Assembly: GCA_036743055.1 (NCBI GenBank)
Contig: DAINQE010000001.1
Coordinates: forward strand, 83,716-147,715
DNA length: 64,000 nt
Direction of reading: 5' to 3'
Source of the DNA: Sabulitectum sp036743055
GTDB taxonomy: Bacteria > Fermentibacterota > Fermentibacteria > Fermentibacterales > JCC-6
Shown: in pieces, positions 18,578 through 28,037 of the stretch
How positions within the stretch are numbered: position 1 is the first letter of the stretch
Layout: each line of letters starts with the position of its first letter
The notes under the pieces: generated by a model
The model's input: the letters and a program-made list of their open reading frames with translations, nothing else
Database searches by the model: none
What the model was told of the DNA's origin: nothing
Position numbers and translations under genes: made by a program

Positions 18578-19558
18578 AACACGTTCGGAATACTGAACTA
18601 CGCAGACTATCACATACCCTCGGGGAATATCCTTGTACTCGATCCAGGCAGAGTGTGCCTGAAGGAGTTTACCCCGGACGGTCAATACCTCAGACAGATC
18701 TCCAGACAGGGTGATGGTCCCGGCGAACTTTCCATGCTTTCCTTCGAATTCTTCCAGATGGGTGGGGAAATCCATATATCTGACGGGATGAAGCAGGGCT
18801 TCGTTGTCTTCGACGACACACTGGGTTACAGGGAAATGATACAGAACTGGCCCCAAAACCTTCCCATGCAGTGTGTTGCCCTTTCCGATTCCACCTTCGC
18901 CGCATACAAACCGGATTTCGACGAGGGTGACGGCGAGAACTTCATCCTTTACAGAAGGATAGTCGATTTCCAGCGCGGCGCCGAGGACTACGGCCATGTG
19001 TTCTGGGCGGAGTCGGTGGAGGTCTCCCTGAACGACCTTATCAACAACGGCGCTTCTGATATGATCAACGACTTCCTCTTCGGCCTTACGCTGGGGGGCA
19101 GCGAAGAACTCGTGATGATGGCCCTCTGCGAGTCAGACCAGTATGAAGTGCACTGCTGGCATCCAGACGGAACAGAGGCCTTCACCATCACCATGGACCT
19201 GGAGCCGGTTCCCAAGACGCCGGAAGAGATAGCCGAGGAAAAGGCTTACATGGAGGGCTTCTTCAGCCAGATGGGCGGCCAGGGGATGAACGGCTACGAA
19301 CCCGAGCCCTACCGGGACATGGTGCTGAAGGTGGATATAGGTCCCGACGGCAACATCTGGGTACAGAGGGGAACCTACCTGAGGCCGGTTTTCGATGTTT
19401 TCGACACCTCCACAGGGGAACTCCTGGGGCACTATCTCTTCGAGAGGGAAGGGTGGACCTGGCAGTTCTCCATCTCCGAGAACGGGATACTTGCCTGGGA
19501 GATGGACCCGGAACTGGGGTACCAGCAGCTTCACATAGTTGACTGCTCAGGTCTGTAG
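18578..19558 (+). CDS. 6-bladed beta-propeller protein (5' end lost in gap)
   Basis: 326 residues are visible; the start is in the gap. The repeated blade pattern (GNILVLDPGRVCLKEFTPDG; GEIHISDGMKQGFVVFD; GNIWVQRGTYLRPVFDVFD) is that of NHL/6-bladed propeller proteins, often secreted in Bacteroidetes-like bacteria. The acidic linker around residue 225 (PKTPEEIAEEKAYMEGFF) interrupts the blades. No catalytic residues are evident. It stops 5 nt before the convergent small barrel gene stop. Confidence 0.7.
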   Translation, partial: NTFGILNYADYHIPSGNILVLDPGRVCLKEFTPDGQYLRQISRQGDGPGELSMLSFEFFQMGGEIHISDGMKQGFVVFDDTLGYREMIQNWPQNLPMQCVALSDSTFAAYKPDFDEGDGENFILYRRIVDFQRGAEDYGHVFWAESVEVSLNDLINNGASDMINDFLFGLTLGGSEELVMMALCESDQYEVHCWHPDGTEAFTITMDLEPVPKTPEEIAEEKAYMEGFFSQMGGQGMNGYEPEPYRDMVLKVDIGPDGNIWVQRGTYLRPVFDVFDTSTGELLGHYLFEREGWTWQFSISENGILAWEMDPELGYQQLHIVDCSGL

Positions 19559-19563
19559 AACGG

Positions 19564-20013
19564 TCAGAAACCGTAACCGACACCTATCTGGCCGAATGGC
19601 ACAGGGGTCTCCCCCTCTTCCCAGATGAAGAGGGCTCCGCCGCCGGCGATGCGGAAAATGAAGCCGCCGTCAGCCGAGTACCTGTAGCCCCCTGTGGCGG
19701 AAACATAGATCAGGGGATCATCAGTGGTGAGGATTCCGAAATCGTCATCGCTGAGAGAGCCCACGGTGCCCAGGCTTCCGGTGAGTTCGAAAGACCGCAT
19801 GAGCCTTATGTAGCTTACCCTGGCCTCGGGCACTATCCATATGGTGCCTAATGCAAGACCGATCCTGTCGTTTTCACTGAAGGCGTATTCGTAACCCAGT
19901 TCGGGCAGCAGGAGTCCGGGAATACCTGCGGAGACGGTCACCGCCTGATCCCTCATATCGCCAGCCGCCGTCAGGGCGGCAAAGGTACAGAGAAGTATCA
20001 GAGTTGTTCTCAT
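19564..20013 (-). CDS. Small predicted outer-membrane barrel protein
   Basis: 149 residues. It has a signal peptide MRTTLILLCTFAALTAAG, and beta-strand-like segments with aromatic girdle residues (LGYEYAFSENDRIGLALG, ISATGGYRYSADGGFIFRI type) ending in the barrel-like IGVGYGF with terminal Phe, the signature recognised by the BAM machinery. Size suggests an 8-strand barrel. It resembles the other small barrels in this window (15068 and 42512 genes) in length and composition. Function unknown. Confidence 0.65.
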   Translation of the reverse strand: MRTTLILLCTFAALTAAGDMRDQAVTVSAGIPGLLLPELGYEYAFSENDRIGLALGTIWIVPEARVSYIRLMRSFELTGSLGTVGSLSDDDFGILTTDDPLIYVSATGGYRYSADGGFIFRIAGGGALFIWEEGETPVPFGQIGVGYGF

Positions 20014-20025
20014 CCGGGATCCTTT

Positions 20026-20679
20026 CTAGTGCGTAAAACCATGTATGACTCCATGGCATCTGGAGGCTGTGGCAATGAGGAATCTCCCCCTCCTGGACCT
20101 TGCCCGGTTCAGGAGATCGAAAAGCACACCGGCTGAAATCGCCCCCACCCCTGGAAGGAGCTGCTCAGACCGAACAGTCAGATTCGTGTACGAAGGAGGG
20201 GAAAGCGATGCGATGGTGTCGAAAAGGGGGTAACGGCGGCTCTCACCGCTCACAGGGCATTCATCCTCAGGTTCCCGGCAGTCCGCGGGACAGACGAAAT
20301 CGCTCAGCGAGGAGTATATGCAGCCATCCTTACCCGCCACCGCCCCGGGAAGCTGCTCCATCAGGGCCACCGGCACAGGGATGCAGAACCCCAGATGGGT
20401 GAGGACCCAGTTGAAAGCCACATGCACAGGAACGCAGGGTATCACCAGGTCGTCAGGGCGGTCCTCCCGGAGAAGGTCCAGCATCAGGTCCATGGCCTCG
20501 GTTACCGGATGGTGCTCCCCGGGAAGGTCCGGGGCGATATCCGTTCTCAGATCCGCTATGTGAACGGAACAGCCGGGGAGTTCCCTGCCTATCTCACGGG
20601 CCGCCCGGGAACCGAATGCCCCGGCGCCCAGTATCAGAGCCCTTTCCGGCTCCGCCGGAAGAGGTTTCCGTAAAAGCAT
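20026..20679 (-). CDS. Unrecognised protein with Rossmann start and Cys-rich motif
   Basis: 217 residues. The start is a dinucleotide-binding-type motif (ALILGAGAFGSRAAREI) followed by an acidic strand end (HIADLRTD), as in NAD(P)-binding folds. The middle has VIPCVPVHVAFNW. A cysteine cluster follows (FVCPADCREPEDECPVSGE), three cysteines spaced as if to bind a metal or cluster. I do not recognise the family. It has its own good promoter and a GGGGAGGG ribosome site, so it is probably a genuine, separately expressed gene. The opposing strand here has no convincing alternative. Confidence 0.7.
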   Translation of the reverse strand: MLLRKPLPAEPERALILGAGAFGSRAAREIGRELPGCSVHIADLRTDIAPDLPGEHHPVTEAMDLMLDLLREDRPDDLVIPCVPVHVAFNWVLTHLGFCIPVPVALMEQLPGAVAGKDGCIYSSLSDFVCPADCREPEDECPVSGESRRYPLFDTIASLSPPSYTNLTVRSEQLLPGVGAISAGVLFDLLNRARSRRGRFLIATASRCHGVIHGFTH

Positions 20680-20725
20680 GAAACCCTCCCCGAAGAACGG
20701 TACTTTTCGATGCTCGTAGAGTATT

Positions 20726-20754
20726 AGTATAGCCGGGAGTCAATATTCGCACAA
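20726..20754 (-). promoter_or_regulatory. Putative sigma70-type promoter of the Cys-rich Rossmann gene
   Basis: On the minus strand TTGTGC (20754-20749), a 17-nt spacer and TATACT (20731-20726), in an AT-rich 87-nt intergenic region. The ATG is at 20679. Confidence 0.55.
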
Positions 20755-20766
20755 TAGCTGGACAGT

Positions 20767-21669
20767 TCAGCGGTGCCTGTAGATATCCGTTGTTCTCTTC
20801 CACCTCTTGTGGGCCCACCAGTACTGCTCCGGATACTCCCTGACCACTTCCTCCAGGACCTTCGTGTACCTTGCGGTGATGTCCGCTTCCGCCTCCTTCT
20901 TCGGCAGGTCTGGGTCGGGGAGCAGGAAAGCCCTGGGAGAGAACCGCTGGAAGGGACCCTTCTCCCGGATCATGACGCCGCAGAGAATGGGCATACCCAG
21001 TTTCACGCTGAAGGCGGCGGCCCCCCTGGGGGTTGATGCGGGGTGACCGAAGAAGTCCACCACAATGCCGTTCCTGCCGCCGTACTGATCGCTGAGCCAG
21101 CAGACCGCTCCTCCCTTTCTGGCTATCCTGATGACCCCCCTCATGGAGGCGTCCCTTGTGAGCAGTTCCGGTCCGGCGGCGGAGCGGAGGGAATTGATGT
21201 ATGAATCGATCAGGGGATTGTGCTGCCTTCCCACCAGGAATGTGGTCTCCTTGCCCAGGAACTGGAGGCACACACCGTTGTACTCCCAGTTGCCGAAATG
21301 GTAGCCAAGGGCTATCACTCCGCCTTCATGGGCCAGGAATTCCTCCAGTGCCCGGTTCTTCTCAACGGTTATGTACCTCTGGAAGTATTCCATGCCCATG
21401 CGCTTCTGCCTGGCGAACTCCACCATGAACCTGCCGGTGTTGGCGTAGGACTCCCTGCCGATCCGGTCCACGGCCCTCCGGCGGGTACCGGGAAAAGCCG
21501 TTTCGATGTTGATCCTGCATATCCTCCTTCGAACGCCCAGGAGCCAGGCGGCGCGGCCCATGCAGGCGCCCAGGGCAAGGGCCGACCTGAGCGGAAGCAG
21601 GTTTAACAGGAAGGTAAAGGATCGTACCGCAATGTACTGGATCCTGTGGGAAAAGGTAATCCGGGCCAT
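20767..21669 (-). CDS. LpxL/HtrB-like lysophospholipid acyltransferase
   Basis: 300 residues. It has an N-terminal hydrophobic anchor (about 8-40) and the acyltransferase H-x4-E motif HFGNWE about residue 133, followed by FLVGRQHNPLIDSYINSLR and ISDQYGGRNGIVVDFFG-like motif II/III. The late YPEQYWWAHKRWK matches the LpxL/LpxM family end. It should add an acyl chain to lipid A or a lipid-A-like glycolipid on the inner membrane's cytosolic face, which supports a diderm envelope. It begins 2 nt after the DUF362 stop. No other lipid A gene is in the window. Confidence 0.88.
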   Translation of the reverse strand: MARITFSHRIQYIAVRSFTFLLNLLPLRSALALGACMGRAAWLLGVRRRICRINIETAFPGTRRRAVDRIGRESYANTGRFMVEFARQKRMGMEYFQRYITVEKNRALEEFLAHEGGVIALGYHFGNWEYNGVCLQFLGKETTFLVGRQHNPLIDSYINSLRSAAGPELLTRDASMRGVIRIARKGGAVCWLSDQYGGRNGIVVDFFGHPASTPRGAAAFSVKLGMPILCGVMIREKGPFQRFSPRAFLLPDPDLPKKEAEADITARYTKVLEEVVREYPEQYWWAHKRWKRTTDIYRHR

Positions 21670-21671
21670 TT

Positions 21672-22778
21672 TCAGCCCCTTCCCAGGGGAAGTTTCACTT
21701 CCACCGCGTTCTCAGGGCACATCTCGTGGCAGCACAGGCACATGATGCATCTTCCCCTTTTCATGAAGGCCCTTCCTCCCCTTATCTCTATGGCGTCGGC
21801 GGGGCAGGCCCGTCTGCATACTCCGCATCCGGTGCACTTCGAGTTGCTCACCGGCGCTCTCCTCAGGAGTATCCGGGCCAGGGACCCAAGCCAGGAAGGT
21901 ATGTGGTTCAGGTATGAGGGGCCGGGTATCTGAAAGTCCACGAACTCATGGCTCCCCTTCACCTTTATCTCTTCGTAAGGAAGCCCCAGACCCCTTCGCC
22001 TTGCCTCCCTGCTGGAATCAAGCTCGTTCCAGGGAAGACCGGCCATCTGGGAAAGCGCCATGTCCAGAGAGACCCCGTCCCGGGAAACCGCCAGGAATCC
22101 TTCGTGCCTCTTCCTTCCGTCGGTGCTGGGGCCCCGTCCGTCCATCGCGGTTATACCATCGGTGATGTTCAGCCCGAAATCCGCTATTTCATAAAGGTCC
22201 ACTATGTTAACCGCCAGGTCCCGGGGTCTGGGGCTTCTCATGTGAAGCATAGCCTTTCCGAATCCCGGCACTATCCCGAAAGCGTTCTTCAATGAGTTGG
22301 TCATCCTGGTGTAGGAGTGGGTCTTGAACTTCGAGAGGTTGATCCTGCAGCTGTAGCCTTCCAGTACGGGGAGAGCTATGTCGTACTCCCTTCCGTGGAT
22401 CGAAACCCTTCTGGACCCTGAGGCTTCGAAGTTCACCATGGATGCTCCAGTGATCCGCGCAGCCGTCTGAAAACCGCAGATCCGCCAGTACCTCTCAACA
22501 CCCTTCACGGCGCCGCCTGGACTGTCTCCGATGTGTACCTCGCAGCCCCTCTGCCTCAAAAGGGAAGCCACCGCCGCCACCACTGCGGGATGTGTGGTTA
22601 TTCCCCTGTGGGGGGCCTTCGCCGCCAGCATGTTCACCTTCAGGAGGACCCTGTCGCCCCGGGATGTCCCTTCGGGCCAGCCGCCGGCTTCACCGATCAT
22701 TTCATCCAGGGCGGCTTCTATCTTCCTGGTGCAGTAGCTCTGGAATCCGTCCCTTATCACCACATGGTACATATTCAT
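21672..22778 (-). CDS. DUF362 protein with C-terminal 2x[4Fe-4S] ferredoxin domain
   Basis: 368 residues. The DUF362 part (about 1-290) has LLKVNMLAAKAPHRGITTHP and LSKFKTHSYTRMTNSLKNAFG. The C-terminal ferredoxin has two cluster motifs, CTGCGVCRRACPADAIEI and CIMCLCCHEMCPENAVEV, each a CxxCxxCxxxCP array. Such proteins are electron carriers or accessory redox proteins of unknown partner. The gene sits 6 nt after the GGDEF gene and 2 nt before the acyltransferase, in one leftward transcript headed by ppdK. Confidence 0.9.
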   Translation of the reverse strand: MNMYHVVIRDGFQSYCTRKIEAALDEMIGEAGGWPEGTSRGDRVLLKVNMLAAKAPHRGITTHPAVVAAVASLLRQRGCEVHIGDSPGGAVKGVERYWRICGFQTAARITGASMVNFEASGSRRVSIHGREYDIALPVLEGYSCRINLSKFKTHSYTRMTNSLKNAFGIVPGFGKAMLHMRSPRPRDLAVNIVDLYEIADFGLNITDGITAMDGRGPSTDGRKRHEGFLAVSRDGVSLDMALSQMAGLPWNELDSSREARRRGLGLPYEEIKVKGSHEFVDFQIPGPSYLNHIPSWLGSLARILLRRAPVSNSKCTGCGVCRRACPADAIEIRGGRAFMKRGRCIMCLCCHEMCPENAVEVKLPLGRG

Positions 22779-22784
22779 CCGGCC

Positions 22785-25112
22785 CTATGAATGGCAGACC
22801 TGGTTCTTTCCGGCGCGCTTCGCCCGGTACATCCTCTGGTCCGCGAGTTCGATCAGTTCATCCTTTTCCCTGGAATCAACGGGATAGGCCGCAACGCCCA
22901 GGCTGAGGGTTACGGCTCCCCTGGGCTGCTCTTCGGAGTGGGGTATGGTGCTGTTCGCCTCCAGCACCTTCGACCGTATCCTTTCGGCTATCTCCACGGC
23001 CACATGCTTCTCGGTGAGGGGAAGTATGCAGATGAACTCCTCACCTCCGTAGCGCACCAGGATGTCCACGTCCCTCAGGGCGCTGACCATGGCCCGGGTA
23101 ACCTTCTGAAGGAGCACATTGCCCATGGGGTGCCCGAAGGAGTCGTTATAGTTCTTGAAGTCATCTATGTCCATCATTATCAGGGAGAACGGGTACTGGT
23201 ACCGTCTGGCCCTTTCGAACTCCTCCGGATACCGTTCCTCGAAGAAGGTCATGTTGTGGAGACCGGTGAGTCTGTCACGCCTCACCATGTTTATCAGTTC
23301 AGTCTTCTGCAGCGCTGTATCCAGTACCCCCGCCGCAAAACCGATCATGTTGTTGAGCCGTCTGATGTCATCTCCCTGGAACCTTCCCACGGACGGGCTC
23401 TGGAGATCTATGAGACCAACCACCCTTCCCCTGCTCAGCATGGGGATGGCCAGCTCACTGCGGGTTTCGGCCATACCGGTAATGTAGAAGTCGCAGTTGA
23501 GCACGTCGGGCACGCTGGTGATCCTTCCGGTCCTTACCGCCTCTCCCACAACTCCTCCACTGCCCCTGTCGCCGTCCACCTGTATCACGGCGCCTGGTAT
23601 CAGGGCTCCTGTGCCGTATCCTGCCCTGGAGACCGCGTGCACCTCCATTTTGTCGGGAACCACGCCGGACCTTGACGAACCCGCGGCCATTACGGCGATG
23701 GATTCGTCGGGATAGAAGGTCTCCAGTGTACGGAGCATGGTCCTGCATATCTCCCGTACGTCCCCTTCGGAGGTAAGGTCCGCCGCCAGTGAAGCTACTG
23801 CATCGGTCTCCGTCTCAAGGAGTCTGGCTCTCTCACGGGTCCTCTCCCTTCCGGTCATGTCGCTCATGGAGAGAACTATTTCCCTGCCCCCTGAAGCCCG
23901 CAGGGAGAGCTGGGTCCAGCCACGATCGCCCACTGCGATGGCCCCCGCGTCATGATCCCTTCTGGAAGCCAGGGCATCGGCGATCTTCTCCACCTGAGCG
24001 GCGGGAAATGATGAGAGGAAGCTCTGAAGAGAGGAACCGGTTTCCGGGGTTTCCACCCCGGGAATCTGCATGAAATCACCCATGCTGTCTATTATCCTGC
24101 CATTCGGATCCAGTATGACCATAGCGCTCCAGAGGTCTGCCAGCACCGTGTCCAGGGTGCTCCTTCTCTCCTCCAGCCTGTCCCTGGAATCAAGATACCT
24201 TATGAAGGCCGAAAGGATGTCCGAGAGCATCCGAAGACTCCTGAGGCTCTCCGAAACGGGCTTCCTCCTGGAAAGGCCGTTGTCACATCTTATCAGACCG
24301 ATAACGGAGTTGCCCGACTTGATTGGGGTGTCCACATATGTGCTGCTGCCGGCCCATTCAAGGCCGCTACCGGAGAAATCCCCCTCCCATGCGTACACCT
24401 GGGTACCGGTTGAAAGGAGATAGTCACCGGGAAGTTTTCTGCCTGCGGGATTCAGCGGGATGGGATCACCTGTGATGCCCCTTCCCCTGTAGGATACTGC
24501 CTCGAAACCGGTGCCGCCCCTGTTCAGCAGGCCCACCCAGACCCTCTGGAATCCCAGCCCCCATAGAACCGCGGCGGATACCTTTCTGCAGGCCTCCGCA
24601 ACAGAGGTAACGGTCCTCAGATCCGCCGCCAGCCTGAACACGGTTTCGATGGATTCAAGGGAATCCTCCAGGCAGTCGGCGGCCATGGGAAGCACTCTGT
24701 CCCTGGAAACCGCAAGCTCGGACCTTCCAGGCAGCTGAATCGACTCCGCCAGGTGGAGCCTGATAAGCCCCGCCGTTTCGCCCATGGGTGTTGAATAGTC
24801 GACCACCGCCGCCGCTCCGGCGCTGAGGGCTCTCTGTCTCATCTCCGGTCTGCTGTCGGGAATGCTTACTATCACAGGCATTTCCCTGCGCGTGAACATG
24901 GAGTTAAGCAGCCTGCATACCTTCATGCCGTCGAGACCGGCGAGTACCTGACCGCAGAGAACGCACCTGGGTCGGTTCTTCAGGGCCTCAAGCACGGCGT
25001 CTATTCCGTTCCCGACGGTCTGTACGGAGAGGCCCTCCCGCAGGAGGGCCTCCTCAGTTGCTTTCAGGAGCGCGGGACTTCCCATGGCGGCAAGAACGTC
25101 TATCCTCTTCAC
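22785..25112 (-). CDS. Receiver-GAF-PAS-GAF-GGDEF diguanylate cyclase
   Basis: 775 residues. An N-terminal receiver-like domain (about 1-130) comes first. GAF regions lie about 165-310 and 435-600, with a PAS-like segment (about 315-430) between. The C-terminal GGDEF domain (about 610-775) has DRLTGLHNMTFFEERY, MMDIDDFKNYNDSFGHPMGN and the active-site RYGGEEF. An RDVD inhibitory site lies five residues before GGEEF, so product feedback by c-di-GMP is likely. The receiver lacks an obvious phospho-acceptor context (CGQVLAGLDGMKV replaces the usual LPD.DG pattern), so it may be a pseudo-receiver. It probably turns ligand binding in the GAF domains into c-di-GMP. Confidence 0.93.
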   Translation of the reverse strand: MKRIDVLAAMGSPALLKATEEALLREGLSVQTVGNGIDAVLEALKNRPRCVLCGQVLAGLDGMKVCRLLNSMFTRREMPVIVSIPDSRPEMRQRALSAGAAAVVDYSTPMGETAGLIRLHLAESIQLPGRSELAVSRDRVLPMAADCLEDSLESIETVFRLAADLRTVTSVAEACRKVSAAVLWGLGFQRVWVGLLNRGGTGFEAVSYRGRGITGDPIPLNPAGRKLPGDYLLSTGTQVYAWEGDFSGSGLEWAGSSTYVDTPIKSGNSVIGLIRCDNGLSRRKPVSESLRSLRMLSDILSAFIRYLDSRDRLEERRSTLDTVLADLWSAMVILDPNGRIIDSMGDFMQIPGVETPETGSSLQSFLSSFPAAQVEKIADALASRRDHDAGAIAVGDRGWTQLSLRASGGREIVLSMSDMTGRERTRERARLLETETDAVASLAADLTSEGDVREICRTMLRTLETFYPDESIAVMAAGSSRSGVVPDKMEVHAVSRAGYGTGALIPGAVIQVDGDRGSGGVVGEAVRTGRITSVPDVLNCDFYITGMAETRSELAIPMLSRGRVVGLIDLQSPSVGRFQGDDIRRLNNMIGFAAGVLDTALQKTELINMVRRDRLTGLHNMTFFEERYPEEFERARRYQYPFSLIMMDIDDFKNYNDSFGHPMGNVLLQKVTRAMVSALRDVDILVRYGGEEFICILPLTEKHVAVEIAERIRSKVLEANSTIPHSEEQPRGAVTLSLGVAAYPVDSREKDELIELADQRMYRAKRAGKNQVCHS

Positions 25113-25133
25113 CGGGGGCTCCCTGAGGCTCCG

Positions 25134-27902
25134 CTACCGGTCTTCGAGGACCGCCTGGGCGGCGGCCAGCCGGGCCACCGGCACACGGTAAGGGGAACAG
25201 GACACATAGTCCAGGCCCACCGACTCGAAGAACCTGATCGAGGCGGGGTCTCCTCCGTGCTCTCCGCAGACACCCAGTTTTATTCCCGGCTTGCTGCTCC
25301 GGCCCAGGTCTACCGCTGTCCTGACCAGTCTTCCTATGCCGTCGATGTCCAGGGAGGAGAAGGGGTCCCTTTCGTAGATCCCCATCTGGACGTACTCGCC
25401 AAGGAACTTGCCGGAATCGTCCCTGGAGAAGCCGCATCCCATCTGGGTGAGATCATTGGTGCCGAAACTGAAGAAATCGGCCTTCTCCGCTATGAGATCG
25501 GCGGTAACCGCCGCCCTGGGTATCTCTATCATGGTGCCGATGGTATAGCTGATGAAGTCGTGGGACTTGCCCATTTCGGAAAGCACCCTGTCTATCACAG
25601 ACTGGGCCCTCTCCCTGGCTGCTTCAAGCTCCCGCACGTTCCCAACCAGGGGGATCATGATCTCGGGGATCACTTCGATCCCTTCCTCGGCAACTTCCAC
25701 GGCTGCCTCCATGATGGCCCTTACCTGCATATCGGTAACTTCCGGATAGGTAAGCCCCAGCCTGCATCCCCTGTGCCCCATCATGGGGTTGAACTCGTGG
25801 AGGGATTCCACCTTGCTCTTCACCGTTTCCAGGGAGACCTCCATGACCTCTGCCATCTCCTTCTGACCCTCCTCGTCCTGGGGAAGGAACTCATGGAGGG
25901 GCGGGTCCAGGAGCCTCACGTTGCAGGGACGGCCGTCGAGCACTCTGAATATCCCCTTGAAGTCCTGCTTCTGAAGGGGAAGCAGCTCGGAAAGGGCTTC
26001 GTTATATGTTTTCTCCGGACCGGCAAGTTCCTTTTTCAGGGCCTCGATGTCCCCGGCGCCTGCCTGGATCTTCTCCCTTGTTCTCTTTACGTCGTCGGCA
26101 ACCAGGATCAGTTTCCTGAACGGGATGATCCGCTCACCCTCGAAGAACATGTGCTCGGTCCTGCAGAGCCCTATTCCCTGGGCGCCGAAGAGGACGGCCA
26201 TCTCAGTGTCCCTGGGAGTGTCGGCATTGGTCCTTATCTTGAGCCTTCTGAACTCGTCGGCCCAGCCTACGAGTTTACCGTATGCCTTGAAAAGCCCGCT
26301 TTCCTCGGCGCACATCTCCTTCCGGAGGACCTGCACTATCTCGCTGGGCTTCACGGTTACCTCACCGGCGAAAACTTCTCCGGTGAATCCGTCTATGGCG
26401 ATCACATCGCCCTGGTTCACGGTTACGTCCTGGCACTTCATCACACCGGCTGCACTGTCGATGTGCAGCTCGTCAGCGCCTGAGACACAAGGAACGCCCA
26501 TTCCCCTGGCCACCACGGCGGCGTGGCTGGTCATTCCACCCCTGGCGGTGAGGATGCCCTTTGCAACCGCCATTCCGCCGATGTCTTCAGGGCTGGTCTC
26601 AAGGCGGCAGAGTATTACACTCTCACCCCTGGCCGCCCATTCCTCGGCGGTTTCAGCGGTGAAGACGGCTTTTCCGCAGGCGCCTCCAGGGGAGGCGTTC
26701 AGCGCCTTCGTGAGAAGCCTGGCGCTCTCCTTGCTTTCGGAACCGAGCACAGGGGCGAAGAGCTGATTGAAGCTCTGGGCGGGAACGCGCCTGACGGCTT
26801 CCTCCTTGCTTATCAGCCCCTCTTCGTGCATGTCCACAGCCATGTTCAGTGCCCCGAAGACCGTTCTCTTCCCGGTACGGGTCTGGAGGATGTAGAGCTT
26901 TCCCTCCTCTATGGTGAACTCGATGTCCTGCATGTCCCGGTAGTGTTCTTCCAGTTTCCGCCTGAGGTCGAGCAGCCTGGCGTAGGAATCCGGATCCTTC
27001 CCGTTAAGGGTCTCGATGGGCTGGGGAGTTCTTATCCCCGCCACCACATCCTCGCCCTGGGCGTTCATGAGGTACTCCCCGTAGAACACGTTCTCGCCGG
27101 TTGCCGGATCCCTGGTGAAGCAGACCCCTGTACCTGACTTCTCGCCCATGTTGCCGAAGACCATGGCCTGAACGTTAACCGCCGTGCCTATCAGCCCGCG
27201 GATCTCGTTCAGCTCACGGTAGCGGATGGCCCTGGGGTTGTTCCAGCTGCTGAAAACGGCATTGATGGAATGCTTCAGCTGATCCCAGGGGTCGGTGGGG
27301 AAGTCTTCGCCTATGGCTTTCCTGTAGATCTCCCTATAGCTGTTCACGAGCCCCTTGAGGTCCTCGGTATCAAGCTGGGTGTCCAGCTTCACGCCCTTCT
27401 CGTCCTTGACTTTCTGCAGTGCGTGCTCGAAGTCGTGATGGGGTATATTCATCACAACGTCGCCGAACATCTGCATGAACCTTCTGTAGGAGTCCCAGGC
27501 GAACCTCTCGTTCCCGCTTCTCTCGGCCACTGCCTTCAGTGTGGTTTCGTTTATTCCAAGGTTAAGCACCGTGTCCATCATTCCCGGCATGGAAACAGCA
27601 GCACCGCTCCTCACGGAAACGAGAAGGGGGTTGTCGGGATCGCCGAACTTCTTCCCGAGTTCCTTCTCGAGTTTGGCAATGTTCTCCCTGGCCTGTTCCT
27701 CGAGGCCTTCGGGCCAGACTGAACCGGCCCTGTAAAAAGCTTCGCAGGCTTCGGTGGAGATGGTGAATCCCGGGGGGACCGGCATTCCTATTCTGGTCAT
27801 CTCGGCCAGATTGGCGCCCTTGCCTCCCAGAAGCTCCTTCATTGTTCGATCGCCGTCGGTTCCCGTTGAACCGAAGTAGTAAACGTACTTCCTGGATGTC
27901 AT
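25134..27902 (-). CDS. ppdK: Pyruvate, phosphate dikinase
   Basis: 922 residues, close to the usual 880-920. The nucleotide-binding N-domain starts ELLGGKGANLAEMTRIGMPVPPGF. The swivelling phosphohistidine domain has GGMTSHAAVVARGMGVPCVSG with the catalytic His. The PEP-binding TIM barrel has GLCRTEHMF, LMGHRGCRLG-like MMGHRGCRLG and the C-terminal GVCGEHGGD with the catalytic Cys. It interconverts pyruvate, ATP and Pi with PEP, AMP and PPi, so with pckA in this window the cell has two PEP-forming routes. It is the first gene of a leftward run; the next gene starts 21 nt after its stop. Confidence 0.97.
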   Translation of the reverse strand: MTSRKYVYYFGSTGTDGDRTMKELLGGKGANLAEMTRIGMPVPPGFTISTEACEAFYRAGSVWPEGLEEQARENIAKLEKELGKKFGDPDNPLLVSVRSGAAVSMPGMMDTVLNLGINETTLKAVAERSGNERFAWDSYRRFMQMFGDVVMNIPHHDFEHALQKVKDEKGVKLDTQLDTEDLKGLVNSYREIYRKAIGEDFPTDPWDQLKHSINAVFSSWNNPRAIRYRELNEIRGLIGTAVNVQAMVFGNMGEKSGTGVCFTRDPATGENVFYGEYLMNAQGEDVVAGIRTPQPIETLNGKDPDSYARLLDLRRKLEEHYRDMQDIEFTIEEGKLYILQTRTGKRTVFGALNMAVDMHEEGLISKEEAVRRVPAQSFNQLFAPVLGSESKESARLLTKALNASPGGACGKAVFTAETAEEWAARGESVILCRLETSPEDIGGMAVAKGILTARGGMTSHAAVVARGMGVPCVSGADELHIDSAAGVMKCQDVTVNQGDVIAIDGFTGEVFAGEVTVKPSEIVQVLRKEMCAEESGLFKAYGKLVGWADEFRRLKIRTNADTPRDTEMAVLFGAQGIGLCRTEHMFFEGERIIPFRKLILVADDVKRTREKIQAGAGDIEALKKELAGPEKTYNEALSELLPLQKQDFKGIFRVLDGRPCNVRLLDPPLHEFLPQDEEGQKEMAEVMEVSLETVKSKVESLHEFNPMMGHRGCRLGLTYPEVTDMQVRAIMEAAVEVAEEGIEVIPEIMIPLVGNVRELEAARERAQSVIDRVLSEMGKSHDFISYTIGTMIEIPRAAVTADLIAEKADFFSFGTNDLTQMGCGFSRDDSGKFLGEYVQMGIYERDPFSSLDIDGIGRLVRTAVDLGRSSKPGIKLGVCGEHGGDPASIRFFESVGLDYVSCSPYRVPVARLAAAQAVLEDR

Positions 27903-28037
27903 GTCTTCCCGTTCCGTTTGAATTCGAATTTATCGTTGAAAGATGAACTGTTCAGCCGGCAGACCGGCAGGGCCCCGGGCCGCAGAAAGACCCGGGATTC
28001 CCGCGCTTAATATACAATATTCGTGAAAAGACCGTGG
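27903..28037 (-). promoter_or_regulatory. ppdK upstream region with hairpin and palindrome
   Basis: This 135-nt region holds a perfect 10-bp palindrome AATTCGAATT at 27921-27930, a CCCGGG/CCCGGG hairpin (about 27974-27996) and an AT-rich patch at 28008-28022 with a minus-strand TATATT. No convincing -35 element was found. The hairpin lacks a T-run, so it is a weak candidate terminator for the TPR gene upstream. The palindrome may be a regulator site. Confidence 0.35.

Noticed and set aside
25257..26483. 408-codon plus-strand frame opposite ppdK
   Set aside because: Antisense to a fully conserved enzyme; composition is typical of GC-rich shadow frames.
27974..27996. CCCGGG hairpin as a terminator of the TPR gene
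   Set aside because: No T-tract follows and the stem is short and self-complementary.
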